Positions 40,607-48,886 of a stretch of 54,243 nucleotides of DNA are shown one piece after another; position 1 is the first letter of the stretch; the number at the start of each line of letters is the position of its first letter. A model generated the notes under the pieces. That model was not told where the DNA came from and searched no databases. It saw only the letters and a program-made list of their open reading frames with translations. The stretch spans positions 1-54,243 of the forward strand of contig CATYSO010000017.1 in the NCBI GenBank assembly GCA_958412345.1, written 5' to 3'. Made by a program: the position numbers and the translations under genes. The DNA comes from an uncultured Collinsella sp. (lineage in GTDB: Bacteria; Actinomycetota; Coriobacteriia; Coriobacteriales; Coriobacteriaceae).

Positions 40607-41539
40607 ATGTCCGATTTGATTAAACTGACGCCGATCTTCCACGAGAAGATCTGGGGCGGCCGCCAGCTCGAAACCGTATTTGGTTACGACATTCCCGAGG
40701 GTCCCATCGGTGAGTGCTGGGCCATCTCGGCACACCCCAACGGCGACTGCCAGATCGCTGAGGGCCCGTATGCCGGCCACACGCTGTCGTGGCTGTGGGC
40801 CGAGCACCGCGAGCTCTTTGACAACTGCGAGGGCAAAGAGTTCCCGCTGCTCATTAAGATCCTGGACGCCAAGGACGACCTTTCGATCCAGATTCACCCC
40901 AACGACGAGTACGCCGCCGAGCACGAGAACGGCAGCCTGGGCAAAACCGAGTGCTGGTATGTACTGGACTGCGAGCCCGGTGCCACGATCATCGTCGGCC
41001 AGCGCGCCAAGGACCGCGCCGAGGCCGCACAGATGATCGAGGAGGGCCATTGGGACGAGATGCTCAACGTGCTGCCGATTCACAAGGGTGACTTTTTCCA
41101 GATTGACTCCGGTACCGTGCACGCCATCAAGACCGGCACGCTCATTTTGGAGACGCAGCAGTCGAGCGACGTGACCTATCGCCTGTACGACTACGACCGC
41201 CCCGGCACCGACGGCAAGCTGCGCCCGCTGCATATTGAGCAGAGCCTCGACTGCATCAACTTTAACGCGCAGGCACCGACCGACGGTACCGTGACCGCGC
41301 CCGAGGTCGATGGCGTAACCGAGCTCGAGTCCAACCCCTGCTACACCGTCGATCGCGTGCGCGTCGACGGCAGCAAGACCCTCGAGCAGCGCTGGCCCTT
41401 CATGTGCCTGTCGGTCATCGACGGCGAAGGCACCGTCTGCGGCGACCCCGTCCACAAGGGAAGCCACCTGCTGGCACCCAGTACCGTCAGCTCCATTGAC
41501 CTCAAAGGCAAGATGGAACTGATCATCAGCCACCTGTAA
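40607..41539 (+). CDS. manA: mannose-6-phosphate isomerase, class I short type
   Basis: The 310-residue enzyme has the zinc-cupin pattern of short class I isomerases: LIKILDAKDDLSIQIHPND near 82-100, GKTECWYVLD near 110, and IDSGTVHAIKTG near 165 that carries the second metal-binding His. It converts mannose-6-P to fructose-6-P. The ATG at 40607 is preferred over 40601 since GGGGGT then has normal spacing. Confidence 0.93.
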   Translation: MSDLIKLTPIFHEKIWGGRQLETVFGYDIPEGPIGECWAISAHPNGDCQIAEGPYAGHTLSWLWAEHRELFDNCEGKEFPLLIKILDAKDDLSIQIHPNDEYAAEHENGSLGKTECWYVLDCEPGATIIVGQRAKDRAEAAQMIEEGHWDEMLNVLPIHKGDFFQIDSGTVHAIKTGTLILETQQSSDVTYRLYDYDRPGTDGKLRPLHIEQSLDCINFNAQAPTDGTVTAPEVDGVTELESNPCYTVDRVRVDGSKTLEQRWPFMCLSVIDGEGTVCGDPVHKGSHLLAPSTVSSIDLKGKMELIISHL

Positions 41540-41556
41540 GCTACCGATCCCCGAAC

Positions 41557-41654
41557 GCTCGCCGGGATGGGCGCGGGGTTTGGTCGCCTGCTCGGACAGT
41601 CCTGCTCGCACGGAACTCGCAATCGACCAAACCCCGCGCCCCATCCAGGCGAGC
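41557..41654. repeat. long hairpin element 1 with conserved core
   Basis: About 30-base arms (GCTCGCC at the base, GGGTTTGGTCG at the tip) pair almost perfectly. The apex, read on the minus strand, is GCGAGTTCCGTGCGAGCAGG, then ACTGTCCGAGCAGGCGA. The same core occurs on the plus strand at 43780-43853 inside a hairpin with quite different arms. Located just after manA. Confidence 0.8.
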
Positions 41655-41687
41655 CTCCGACTAGCAACAACAATCAAAACGCAACAA

Positions 41688-41719
41688 GGGGCTCTTCCGT
41701 TCATCAACGGAAGAGCCCC
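41688..41719 (-). terminator. terminator of the AbiE-like module
   Basis: GGGGCTCTTCCGTT and its complement (14 bp, 4-base loop) are followed on the minus strand by TTGTTGCGTTTTG. It is 25 bases after the toxin-like stop. A near-identical unit lies at 43632-43667. Confidence 0.8.
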
Positions 41720-41744
41720 TGCTATACATAACGAATCAAGGTGC

Positions 41745-42512
41745 CTATAGGTAGACCTTTTCGAGAAACGATAACGTGTCCTGAAGCCGAGCCCTTTCCT
41801 TACGGTTGGTCTGCCGATTTACATACGAAGTAAAGTCCGTAAGAAAATCCTCCGCATCAACCCTCATTTGCCCCGTTAGCTCCAAACGCGCTGAGGACGA
41901 CAACAAGCCGGCAAGCCGAGCAACATCTGAACGATGCTTCCGTCGGTCTATATCGTTGCAATGACGCCCTTCTTCATAGCTCCTGTTGATATCAATGTGC
42001 GCACGCATCTTGAGGGGAATGATATGGAGCGCATCGAGCAACGTAATACCCCCGATATTCGTAGCACTATCACGAATAAACTCATAGTAACCATCATCGA
42101 GAATAATGGCGGAAAGGCTCGATATCGCCCCGTCAAAGGAAAGGGGAGCCACCTCGCTCGTTTCGTCTTCGAGCGTAAAGTCAGGGTGCCGGGCAAACAA
42201 CTCGATTTGGCCGGGATAATCTAAGGCCCGCCTTGATCCTTCGGGCATACGAAACCGATAGTAAGTACACTTTCCATCGGCGGTTTTTCCAATTTCGTAT
42301 CCGACGCTTTTGATAAATGCCCATAATGCAGTGGCAAATTCAATACAATTTCTATCAACAATTACGACGACATCCAGATCTTCGGTAGCCCTAAATGAAT
42401 CACCTTCGCTGTCAAATAGAACGCTGCAGGCCCCTCCGCCAATAAGGACATAGCTGCCCTCGCAATTGCTCATGGCATCGGCAAATCGCTCTACTCCCCT
42501 TACTTTTGGCAT
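41745..42512 (-). CDS. nucleotidyltransferase-fold protein, AbiEii-like putative toxin
   Basis: The 255-residue protein has a minimal nucleotidyltransferase pattern: YVLIGGGACSVLF (residues 21-33), then RATEDLDVVVIVD near 41-53 with the T-x-DLD catalytic acids. This is the layout of AbiEii/AbiGii-type NTP transferases that act as toxins in type IV toxin-antitoxin and phage-abortive systems. AGGAGG lies before the ATG, which overlaps the preceding gene by 13 bases. The base composition is clearly more AT-rich than the neighbours, suggesting transfer. Confidence 0.75.
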   Translation of the reverse strand: MPKVRGVERFADAMSNCEGSYVLIGGGACSVLFDSEGDSFRATEDLDVVVIVDRNCIEFATALWAFIKSVGYEIGKTADGKCTYYRFRMPEGSRRALDYPGQIELFARHPDFTLEDETSEVAPLSFDGAISSLSAIILDDGYYEFIRDSATNIGGITLLDALHIIPLKMRAHIDINRSYEEGRHCNDIDRRKHRSDVARLAGLLSSSARLELTGQMRVDAEDFLTDFTSYVNRQTNRKERARLQDTLSFLEKVYL

Positions 42513-43522
42513 ATCGTCCTCCTGAGCTGTTCGACCGCATCGAGTAGACGATCGTCTTTGTATTCCGCTTTCGCACAGGCAACGTATAGGGAAAACGGGT
42601 CAACACATTGCAAGCCCGTCGTGTCAAAACTAATATCGGACGGCTCGTCCACGGGATACGACCAGACTTCAATCTCGACAGAGGCCGGATCGTACCACCG
42701 GGCCTCCAGCCACCTATCGCCCATATGTTCTTTTAAGGCCTCTAGCTGATTCTTTTCGAGAGCAATGGTTGGGGCGGAGTCATCATGGGCAAGGTCGGAC
42801 ATATAGCTAAGGGCAGACACTCCGGAAAGCAGCGCATCAACGGCTCGCAGTTCTTCCCTGTCGACCGTCCCCTTAAGCCGGATGCGCTCTATAACTGGCG
42901 TGCGAAGATAATCCTCAAATCCATCTAGCAACGTCTCGGTCGACAACCCGGCGCCGCGCAATATACGCTTTTTGCCATCTCGCACAATCAATCCAGGGAC
43001 TATGGCGGCAATTTCCGAAAGATAGCCGCTTACGCTTGCCGCACTTTTGCCACACAGACGCGCTAGGTCGCCGGCAGAGCAGTCAACCCATCGTCCCGCG
43101 ATGAGATTTAGAACGATTCGCTGAGATTGGGGCGAAAGCGGAGCAGCAGGGGAAGCACCCAGTACCTCATCGGAAATAACAGCTCCGATAAACGGCAGAA
43201 ACGCATTTCGCTCATCTCGGATATATGCGATTCCCTCCGAAGAAAGCGCGCGCATAATGCCTAAATCCATGGCATCCCAGCAAATTGCCACCGGGCGCGC
43301 GTCTACCTTGCGCACGGCATTGACGAGATTTCGCGCCGAAATGACACTGGGCGGTTCTTTTGGTTCCGCAACAATAAAACGGCCTTGCTCAGACATGCCG
43401 AGTCGTGCCAAGCGAAGCGAAAACCGCTCAAGATACATGCGAGGAATCTGCATCTCAACTGGCTCTGAGTCGATGGCGAGCTCTAAAGAGAAGAGTCTTT
43501 TAGGGAGACAATTTAGCAGCAT
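42500..43522 (-). CDS. winged-helix protein, AbiEi-like putative antitoxin/regulator
   Basis: The 340-residue protein has a likely winged helix at about 140-195 (SPQSQRIVLNLIAGRWVDCSAGDLARLCGKSAASVSGYLSEI), with a helical C-terminal domain (SLYVACAKAEYKDDRLLDAVEQLRRTI). It precedes and overlaps the nucleotidyltransferase gene, as antitoxins of AbiE-like pairs do. A strong promoter with a TTTCAG/CTGAAA inverted repeat lies directly upstream, fitting autoregulation. I recognise no exact family. It is AT-rich against its surroundings. Confidence 0.65.
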   Translation of the reverse strand: MLLNCLPKRLFSLELAIDSEPVEMQIPRMYLERFSLRLARLGMSEQGRFIVAEPKEPPSVISARNLVNAVRKVDARPVAICWDAMDLGIMRALSSEGIAYIRDERNAFLPFIGAVISDEVLGASPAAPLSPQSQRIVLNLIAGRWVDCSAGDLARLCGKSAASVSGYLSEIAAIVPGLIVRDGKKRILRGAGLSTETLLDGFEDYLRTPVIERIRLKGTVDREELRAVDALLSGVSALSYMSDLAHDDSAPTIALEKNQLEALKEHMGDRWLEARWYDPASVEIEVWSYPVDEPSDISFDTTGLQCVDPFSLYVACAKAEYKDDRLLDAVEQLRRTICQK

Positions 43523-43540
43523 GTCCACTCACCGTTTTCA

Positions 43541-43597
43541 TTTCAGTTACATTTTAGTGTCTATCTGAAATTATACTGAATCGTATAAAATCATCAA
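43541..43597 (-). promoter_or_regulatory. promoter and operator-like repeat of the AbiE-like module
   Basis: Minus-strand TTGATG (43592-43597), a 16-base spacer and a perfect TATAAT (43570-43575). Directly downstream lies the inverted repeat TTTCAG / CTGAAA (43541-43546 and 43565-43570), touching the -10 box. Confidence 0.75.
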
Positions 43598-43631
43598 TCA
43601 TCAAAGCCAAGCGCACCATTCAAAACGCAAC

Positions 43632-43667
43632 AAGGGGCTCCCCCGTTCTTTAACGGGGGAGCCCCTT
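43632..43667 (-). terminator. terminator downstream of pcrA, twin of 41688-41719
   Basis: AAGGGGCTCCCCCGTT and its complement form a 16-bp stem, followed on the minus strand by GTTGCGTTTTG. The flank CAAAACGCAACAAGGGGCTC is identical in both copies, as a direct repeat 1.9 kb apart around the two-gene module. Confidence 0.8.
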
Positions 43668-43751
43668 GCCATGTCTAAGTATTCAGCCCACCCGGCTCTC
43701 CAGATCAAAAAGCGAACGAGTAGAGCGACGTTCGCAAGCAACGTTACCTGA

Positions 43752-43880
43752 GGACCTGGGTGGGCGTATAGGGCAACATCGATCGCGAGTTCCGCACGAG
43801 CCGGAGAGCACTTAATGTGCTCTCCGTGCGAGCAGGACTGCCCGAGCAGGCGATGTTGCCCTATACGTCCGCCCAGGTCC
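43752..43880. repeat. long hairpin element 2 with conserved core
   Basis: About 30-base arms (GGACCTGGG at the base, GGGCAACATCG at the tip) pair with few mismatches. The apex holds GCGAGTTCCG and GTGCGAGCAGGACTGCCCG as in element 1, but split by an extra 9-bp hairpin GGAGAGCAC/GTGCTCTCC (43803-43825). It ends 8 bases beyond the pcrA stop. No gene in 43529-43887. Confidence 0.8.
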
Positions 43881-43887
43881 GCCGGGA

Positions 43888-46788
43888 TCACGACAGCTTG
43901 ACGATCGGCGCAAAGCCCTTCATCAGCTTTTTGGTCTGGCCGGTCTTTTCGAATTGAACCTCGATCATGTCTCCGGCGACCGAGATCACGGTACCCGTGC
44001 CAAAGGTCTTGTGGCTCACGGTATCGCCCGCGGCAAAGTCCTGCGACGCGCTGGCGCGATCGACCTTGCGCTCCACCGTCGGCGACACCTTGGACGACGG
44101 TTTTTTAGCTCGCGGCGCGCCCGAACCAAAGGTCGAGGTAACACGGCCAGCGTCGGGCGAGACCCCACGATGGCGCTCGGTCCCATAGCTGCTACTGCCA
44201 AAGAAGTCGTCAAAGCTCGATCCGCCGCGCGAACCGGAACCGCCGGTCGAACGCGTATGCGAGCCAAACACCTTGCCGCCATACATATCCGAGCCCATGC
44301 CCGAGCCAAAGGTGCCGTGACGGTCGCCGCGCTTCTCCCAGCCCGTGCCCTCAAAACCGGCAGAACCGATACCGCTAAACTCGATATCCTCAAACGGAAT
44401 CTCGTTGAGGAAGCGCGAGCGCGGGTTGGCAGAGGTCGAGCCGTAGGTGCGACGCGTGGCCGCATAGGTCAAGAACAGGCGCTTACGGGCACGCGTGATG
44501 GCAACGTAGGCCAGGCGACGCTCCTCCTCGAGCTTGCCCGGGTCATCGCTGCCGCCAAAGTCGTGCACGTGCGGAAAGATACCCTCCTCCATGCCGGCCA
44601 CGAACACCGCCGGGAACTCCAGGCCCTTGGCGGAGTGGATGGTCATCATGGTGATGGCATGTGTCTCGCCGGCCAGGGAATCCAAGTCGGAACGCAGGGC
44701 CAGCCACTCCATGAGTGCCGGCAGCGCCTTACAGATGAGCGGACCGTAGGTGCGCTCAATCTCGTCGGCATGCACGGCACCCGCCGGCATCTCCATCGGC
44801 GCGGCATACGCGTTGCCCGCGATGGCGGCGGCCAGGGCATCCTGCGGTGAGAGCGCCGGGGCGGCTAGGCTATCGAGCGGATTGGAACCTGCGGCATCGC
44901 GCGCGCCGACGAGTGCCTCAAACGAGGATGCCGGGGCAGATGGCCCCGGTTCGGGCGCAGGCGCGCTCACCACGACGGGCTCGGGCTCGGAGCCGGCAGG
45001 CACGTCGGCAACACCGGCTGCGCGCAGCTCTTCTAGGCTCTCGAGCGTACCCTCGATATCCTCGTGCGTCTCCTCAAATTCGGCGGCGACGCCCAGGAAT
45101 TCCTGGATGTTCTCGGCGCGGCTCTCGGACTCCATGGTGCCCTCGGCACGAAACGCCTGCAGAAGGCCTGTCTTATCGACAATCATCTCGACGACATCCT
45201 TGAGCTCGCCGTCCATGCGGCGACCTTCGCGCACCAGCGACACAAAGCTCGACAGGCCGTTACGCACCTTGGCGCTAAACATACCGGTCTCGGCGCACGC
45301 GATCTCGCAAGCCTGGAAGAACGAGCAGCGGTTATCGCGCGCCAGCTGCTCGATCTTTTGGATCGAGGTGGAGCCGATACCGCGGCGCGGCGTGTTGATG
45401 ACGCGCTTGACGCTCATCTCGTCGGCCGGGTTCACGATCATCTTGAGGTAGGCCATGACGTCGCGGATCTCGGCACGGTCGAAGAATCGCGTGCCGCCGA
45501 CGATCTTGTAGGGCACACCCGCACGCAGGAACATATCTTCGAGAATACGCGACTGGGCGTTGGTGCGGTAGAACACGGCGATGTCGTCGTAGCTCGTACC
45601 CTTGGAGTGCAGCTTTTCGATCTCGCCGGCAATCCAGCGACCCTCGTCGCGCTCATCGCTCGCCTGGAAGGCCTGGATCTTCTCGCCGTCGCCCTCGGCC
45701 GTAAACAGGCGCTTGTCCTTGCGCTGAGAGTTGTGGCGCACCACGGCGTTCGCGGCGCTCAAGATGTGACCCGTGGAGCGGTAGTTCTGCTCCAGCTTGA
45801 CAGTCTTGCAGTTTTTAAAGTCCTTCTCAAAGTCCAGGATATTGGTGATGTCGGCGCCACGCCAGCTATAAATGGACTGGTCGTCGTCGCCCACGACCAT
45901 AAGGTTTTGGTACTTGGCGGCCAGCAGGTTGGCGATCTCGTACTGGACGTGGTTGGTGTCCTGATACTCGTCGACGCTAATGTAGCGGAAGCGCTCTTGG
46001 TACTTGTCGAGCACCTCGGGGCGGGTGCGCAGCAGCTCGAGCGCGCGCACGAGCAGGTCGTCAAAGTCCATCGCATTGGCGGCGCGCAGGCGGCGCTCCA
46101 GCTCCAGGTAGACCTGCGCGGCCTTTTTGTCGTTGGGGCTATCGGCGCTCTTGAGCATGTCCTCGGGGCCGATCATGGCGTTTTTGGCCGAGCTGATCTT
46201 GCTGCGGATCATGTTGATGGGGAACTGCTTTTGCTCGATGCCGAGCGCCTGCATAATGTCACGCACCATGCGCTTGGAATCGTCGTCATCGTAGATGGTG
46301 AACTGGCCGGTGTAGCCCAGCAGGTCGGCATCCTCGCGCAGCATGCGCACGCACATAGCATGGAAGGTGCACACCCACATGCCACGGGTGCCGCTGGGAA
46401 TGAGTGCCGCCAGACGCTCGCGCATCTCGGCCGCAGCCTTGTTGGTAAACGTGATGGCCAGGACCTGCCAGGGCTTAACACCCAGGTCGCCCAGCATATG
46501 GGCGATGCGGAAGGTCAGGACGCGAGTCTTGCCTGAGCCGGCGCCGGCAAGGACCAGCAGCGGGCCCTCAGTGGTCAGGACCGCCTCGCGCTGGGCGGGA
46601 TTAAGGCTGTCGATGTCGACGAGCGGCTTGGCAGGCTTAGGCGCCGGCGCGGGCGCGTCGTAGATGTCGAGCGGAACGAGCTCGGGCTCCGGCGCGGCGG
46701 GAGCAGTGTACGCATCGAGCGGCACGGGCTCCGGTGCGGGCGGGACGGGCGCGGCGGTATTCTTTTCCCAGGGCAAGGGCTGGGTCAT
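43888..46788 (-). CDS. pcrA: UvrD/PcrA-type DNA helicase with extra insertions
   Basis: The 966-residue protein is an SF1A helicase: Q-motif LNPAQREAV near 65, P-loop LAGAGSGKTRVL near 80-91, motif Ia FTNKAAAEMRERL, DEYQDTN (motif II), GDDDQSIYSWRGA (III), QNYRST (IV), MTIHSAKGLEF (V) and VAITRARKRLFL (VI). It unwinds DNA in repair and replication. Family length is near 730-770. Extra parts are a Pro/Ala/Glu-rich N-terminus (1-60), a Pro/Ala-rich insertion of about 100 residues before motif V (around 600-700) and a Gly/Ser-rich linker before the C-terminal Tudor-like domain (GDTVSHKTFGTGTV). MTQPLPW start has GGAG upstream. Confidence 0.93.
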   Translation of the reverse strand: MTQPLPWEKNTAAPVPPAPEPVPLDAYTAPAAPEPELVPLDIYDAPAPAPKPAKPLVDIDSLNPAQREAVLTTEGPLLVLAGAGSGKTRVLTFRIAHMLGDLGVKPWQVLAITFTNKAAAEMRERLAALIPSGTRGMWVCTFHAMCVRMLREDADLLGYTGQFTIYDDDDSKRMVRDIMQALGIEQKQFPINMIRSKISSAKNAMIGPEDMLKSADSPNDKKAAQVYLELERRLRAANAMDFDDLLVRALELLRTRPEVLDKYQERFRYISVDEYQDTNHVQYEIANLLAAKYQNLMVVGDDDQSIYSWRGADITNILDFEKDFKNCKTVKLEQNYRSTGHILSAANAVVRHNSQRKDKRLFTAEGDGEKIQAFQASDERDEGRWIAGEIEKLHSKGTSYDDIAVFYRTNAQSRILEDMFLRAGVPYKIVGGTRFFDRAEIRDVMAYLKMIVNPADEMSVKRVINTPRRGIGSTSIQKIEQLARDNRCSFFQACEIACAETGMFSAKVRNGLSSFVSLVREGRRMDGELKDVVEMIVDKTGLLQAFRAEGTMESESRAENIQEFLGVAAEFEETHEDIEGTLESLEELRAAGVADVPAGSEPEPVVVSAPAPEPGPSAPASSFEALVGARDAAGSNPLDSLAAPALSPQDALAAAIAGNAYAAPMEMPAGAVHADEIERTYGPLICKALPALMEWLALRSDLDSLAGETHAITMMTIHSAKGLEFPAVFVAGMEEGIFPHVHDFGGSDDPGKLEEERRLAYVAITRARKRLFLTYAATRRTYGSTSANPRSRFLNEIPFEDIEFSGIGSAGFEGTGWEKRGDRHGTFGSGMGSDMYGGKVFGSHTRSTGGSGSRGGSSFDDFFGSSSYGTERHRGVSPDAGRVTSTFGSGAPRAKKPSSKVSPTVERKVDRASASQDFAAGDTVSHKTFGTGTVISVAGDMIEVQFEKTGQTKKLMKGFAPIVKLS

Positions 46789-46927
46789 GGGCGACTCCTC
46801 ATCTGACGGACGGCGCGCCTGCGGGCGGCGCCATAGTTTGAGCCGTACCAGTATACCGAGCCGCGCGGACACCGACGCAAATCACACCACGACTCCGTTC
46901 GTCACCGTCAGGCCCACCCCATCGCCC

Positions 46928-46971
46928 AAAAAAGAGGACGGCATAGACCTTTTGGTCGTACCACCCTCTTT
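46928..46971 (-). terminator. terminator of uppP
   Basis: AAAGAGG..GG and CC..CCCTCTTT with an inner AGACC/GGTC form a long stem; TTTTTT follows on the minus strand. It lies 44 bases after the uppP stop. Confidence 0.85.
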
Positions 46972-47015
46972 GAATGACAAGTTGTCGCTCTAGCCGCCGC
47001 GCAGCGTCGACTAAG

Positions 47016-47996
47016 TTAGAGGCCGAGCATCGGCTCCAGAACGAAGAAGTATGCGAGCACTACGATGCCCAGGATGATGCGGTAAACACCGAAGCACTTA
47101 AAGTCGTGACGGCGGACGAAGCCCATGAGCCACTTGATGGCGATGAGCGAAACCACAAAGGCAACAACGCAGCCCACGCCCAAGATAGCGATCTCGTTGG
47201 TGCCGAACGTGCCGCCCTTGATGAAGTACTTGACCAGCTTGAGCGCACTCGCGCCAAACATGACAGGGATGGCCAGGAAGAACGTGAACTTGGACGCCAC
47301 CGAACGCGTGCAGCCCAGCAGCAGGCCGCCGATGATGGTAGAACCGGAGCGAGACGTACCAGGCACCAGCGAAAGCACCTGGAAGCAGCCGATACCCAGC
47401 GCAGTCTTCCAGCTTAGATCCTCGAGCGTGGCGATGGAACCAAAGTCCAGATTCTCGTCATCGTCCTCATCCTCAGCGGTAGCCGCGGCGGGCGCCGCAA
47501 AGTGCGCACCGGCGGGACGTCCACCCGACACCACAGCACGCGAACCAAACGAACCGGCAACGGCCATTTCCTCGCGCTTGCTTGCGCGCCAGTTCTCGAT
47601 CACGATAAACAGCACGCCGTACACAATGAGCGCCAGCGCCACGACGGGAGCATTGTAGAAATGCTCCTCCATCCAGTCGTTGAGCGGCAGGCCGATCGCC
47701 GCCGCAGGAATGCAACCGAGCACAATCTTGCCCCACAGCACCCAGGTGTCGCGACGGCCCTCCTTGCCCTTGCTGAGCGAGAACGGGTTGAGCTCGTGGA
47801 AAAACAGCACGCAGACGGCCAGAATGGCGCCGAGCTGAATCACGACCAGGAACATGTTCCAGAACGTCTCGCTCACGTTCATCTTGACGAACTCATCCAC
47901 CAAGATCATGTGACCCGTCGACGAAACGGGCAGCCATTCGGTGATGCCCTCGACCAGGCCCATGAAGGCAGACTTTAGAAGCTCGATAATATCCAA
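47016..47996 (-). CDS. uppP: undecaprenyl-diphosphatase with a cytoplasmic-type acidic insertion
   Basis: The 326-residue membrane enzyme has the two UppP motifs: LVEGITEWLPVSSTGHMIL (residues 14-32) and VPGTSRSGSTIIGG near 212. It recycles the cell-wall lipid carrier and can confer bacitracin resistance. Usual length is near 270. About 50 residues (around 140-190, Ala/Gly-rich then EDEDDDENLD) are inserted between helices in the middle of the protein. The TTG start at 47996 is chosen for GGGGG 6 bases upstream. Confidence 0.92.
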   Translation of the reverse strand: MDIIELLKSAFMGLVEGITEWLPVSSTGHMILVDEFVKMNVSETFWNMFLVVIQLGAILAVCVLFFHELNPFSLSKGKEGRRDTWVLWGKIVLGCIPAAAIGLPLNDWMEEHFYNAPVVALALIVYGVLFIVIENWRASKREEMAVAGSFGSRAVVSGGRPAGAHFAAPAAATAEDEDDDENLDFGSIATLEDLSWKTALGIGCFQVLSLVPGTSRSGSTIIGGLLLGCTRSVASKFTFFLAIPVMFGASALKLVKYFIKGGTFGTNEIAILGVGCVVAFVVSLIAIKWLMGFVRRHDFKCFGVYRIILGIVVLAYFFVLEPMLGL

Positions 47997-48245
47997 AGGG
48001 ACCCCCTCGTTAGACACCCGCCGGTAGATGTTCTGCGGACGATGCGGGCGATGTCCCATTATCAACCGTTGGCGGTGCGACCGCGCCTACCCTTACCAAA
48101 AAACTCGCCCGTTCACAGAATTGCGAGCAGTTAAACCGAAATCCTTGGGTATAACTGCAACAAGATAAAGTGTCCGGCGGTCAACGCACCCGCGCCCGCC
48201 CGACGCACGAGCCCCGCGCCCGTGCGATAGACCAAGGAGGAAACC

Positions 48246-48683
48246 ATGAACGAGGGCTACACCAAGGTATTTGTTTCACTCGACGGTACTGAACAGCAGG
48301 ATTTTGTGCTCGCACGCGCCATCAAAGTCGCCGCGAACAACGGCGCTAAGCTGATCATCGGCCACGTTATCGATTCCACGGCACTCGAGAGCGCCGGCTC
48401 CTATCCGGTCGACCTGGTCAACGGCCTAGAGGAGGCATTTAAGAACTCCATCGCCAAGCAGCTCGAAGAGGCCAAGGCCAATCCCGACATTCCCGAGGTC
48501 GAGGTCATGATTCGCGCCGGCCGTATTCGCGAGACGCTCAAAGACGAGATGCTCGACGTGGTCAAGCCCGACCTGGTGCTCTGCGGCGCTCGCGGCCTGT
48601 CCTCGATCAAGTATGCGCTCCTGGGCTCGATTTCGACGTTCCTGCTACGCAACACCGACTGCGACATTTTGGTCGTGAAGTAG
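48246..48683 (+). CDS. universal stress protein (UspA family)
   Basis: The 145-residue protein has the UspA fold with the ATP-binding motif G-2x-G-9x-G-S seen as GARGLSSIKYALLGS near 118-132, so it is an ATP-binding type. It starts KVFVSLDGTEQQ. AAGGAGGAAACC precedes the ATG. A single gene followed by a very long hairpin. Confidence 0.92.
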   Translation: MNEGYTKVFVSLDGTEQQDFVLARAIKVAANNGAKLIIGHVIDSTALESAGSYPVDLVNGLEEAFKNSIAKQLEEAKANPDIPEVEVMIRAGRIRETLKDEMLDVVKPDLVLCGARGLSSIKYALLGSISTFLLRNTDCDILVVK

Positions 48684-48696
48684 CGTTGCTCCCACC

Positions 48697-48789
48697 GGCC
48701 GCGGGGCCTGCGGGGTTTCCACGGGCACGTCCTCGCCGCGTTGCGGCTGCGGGATGTGCCCTTAGGAAACCCCTCCCGGCCCCGCGGCC
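48697..48789. repeat. long GC-rich hairpin element 3
   Basis: About 36-base arms (base GGCCGCGGGGC, then GGGGTTTCC and GGGCAC) pair with the right side with few mismatches up to the apex CGCCGCGTTGCGGC. Its size and form match elements at 41557 and 43752, but the core is different. Confidence 0.75.
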
Positions 48790-48822
48790 TTCGCAGCCTT
48801 ACTTCAGCGAGTTGTCTGATAG

Positions 48823-48863
48823 AAAAATGGCGTGCCGCCCCGTTTGGGGCGGCACGTTTTGTT
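48823..48863. terminator. bidirectional terminator between usp and the histidine kinase gene
   Basis: CGTGCCGCCCC and GGGGCGGCACG (11 bp, 4-base loop) with TTTTGTTT on the plus side and a TTTTTC run on the minus side, between convergent genes. Confidence 0.9.
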
Positions 48864-48886
48864 TGGGCGGACGTCTGCCGCGTGCG

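Noticed and set aside
41688..41719. Terminator twins as ends of an insertion sequence
   Set aside because: They are direct, not inverted, and no transposase lies between; the two genes resemble a toxin-antitoxin pair.
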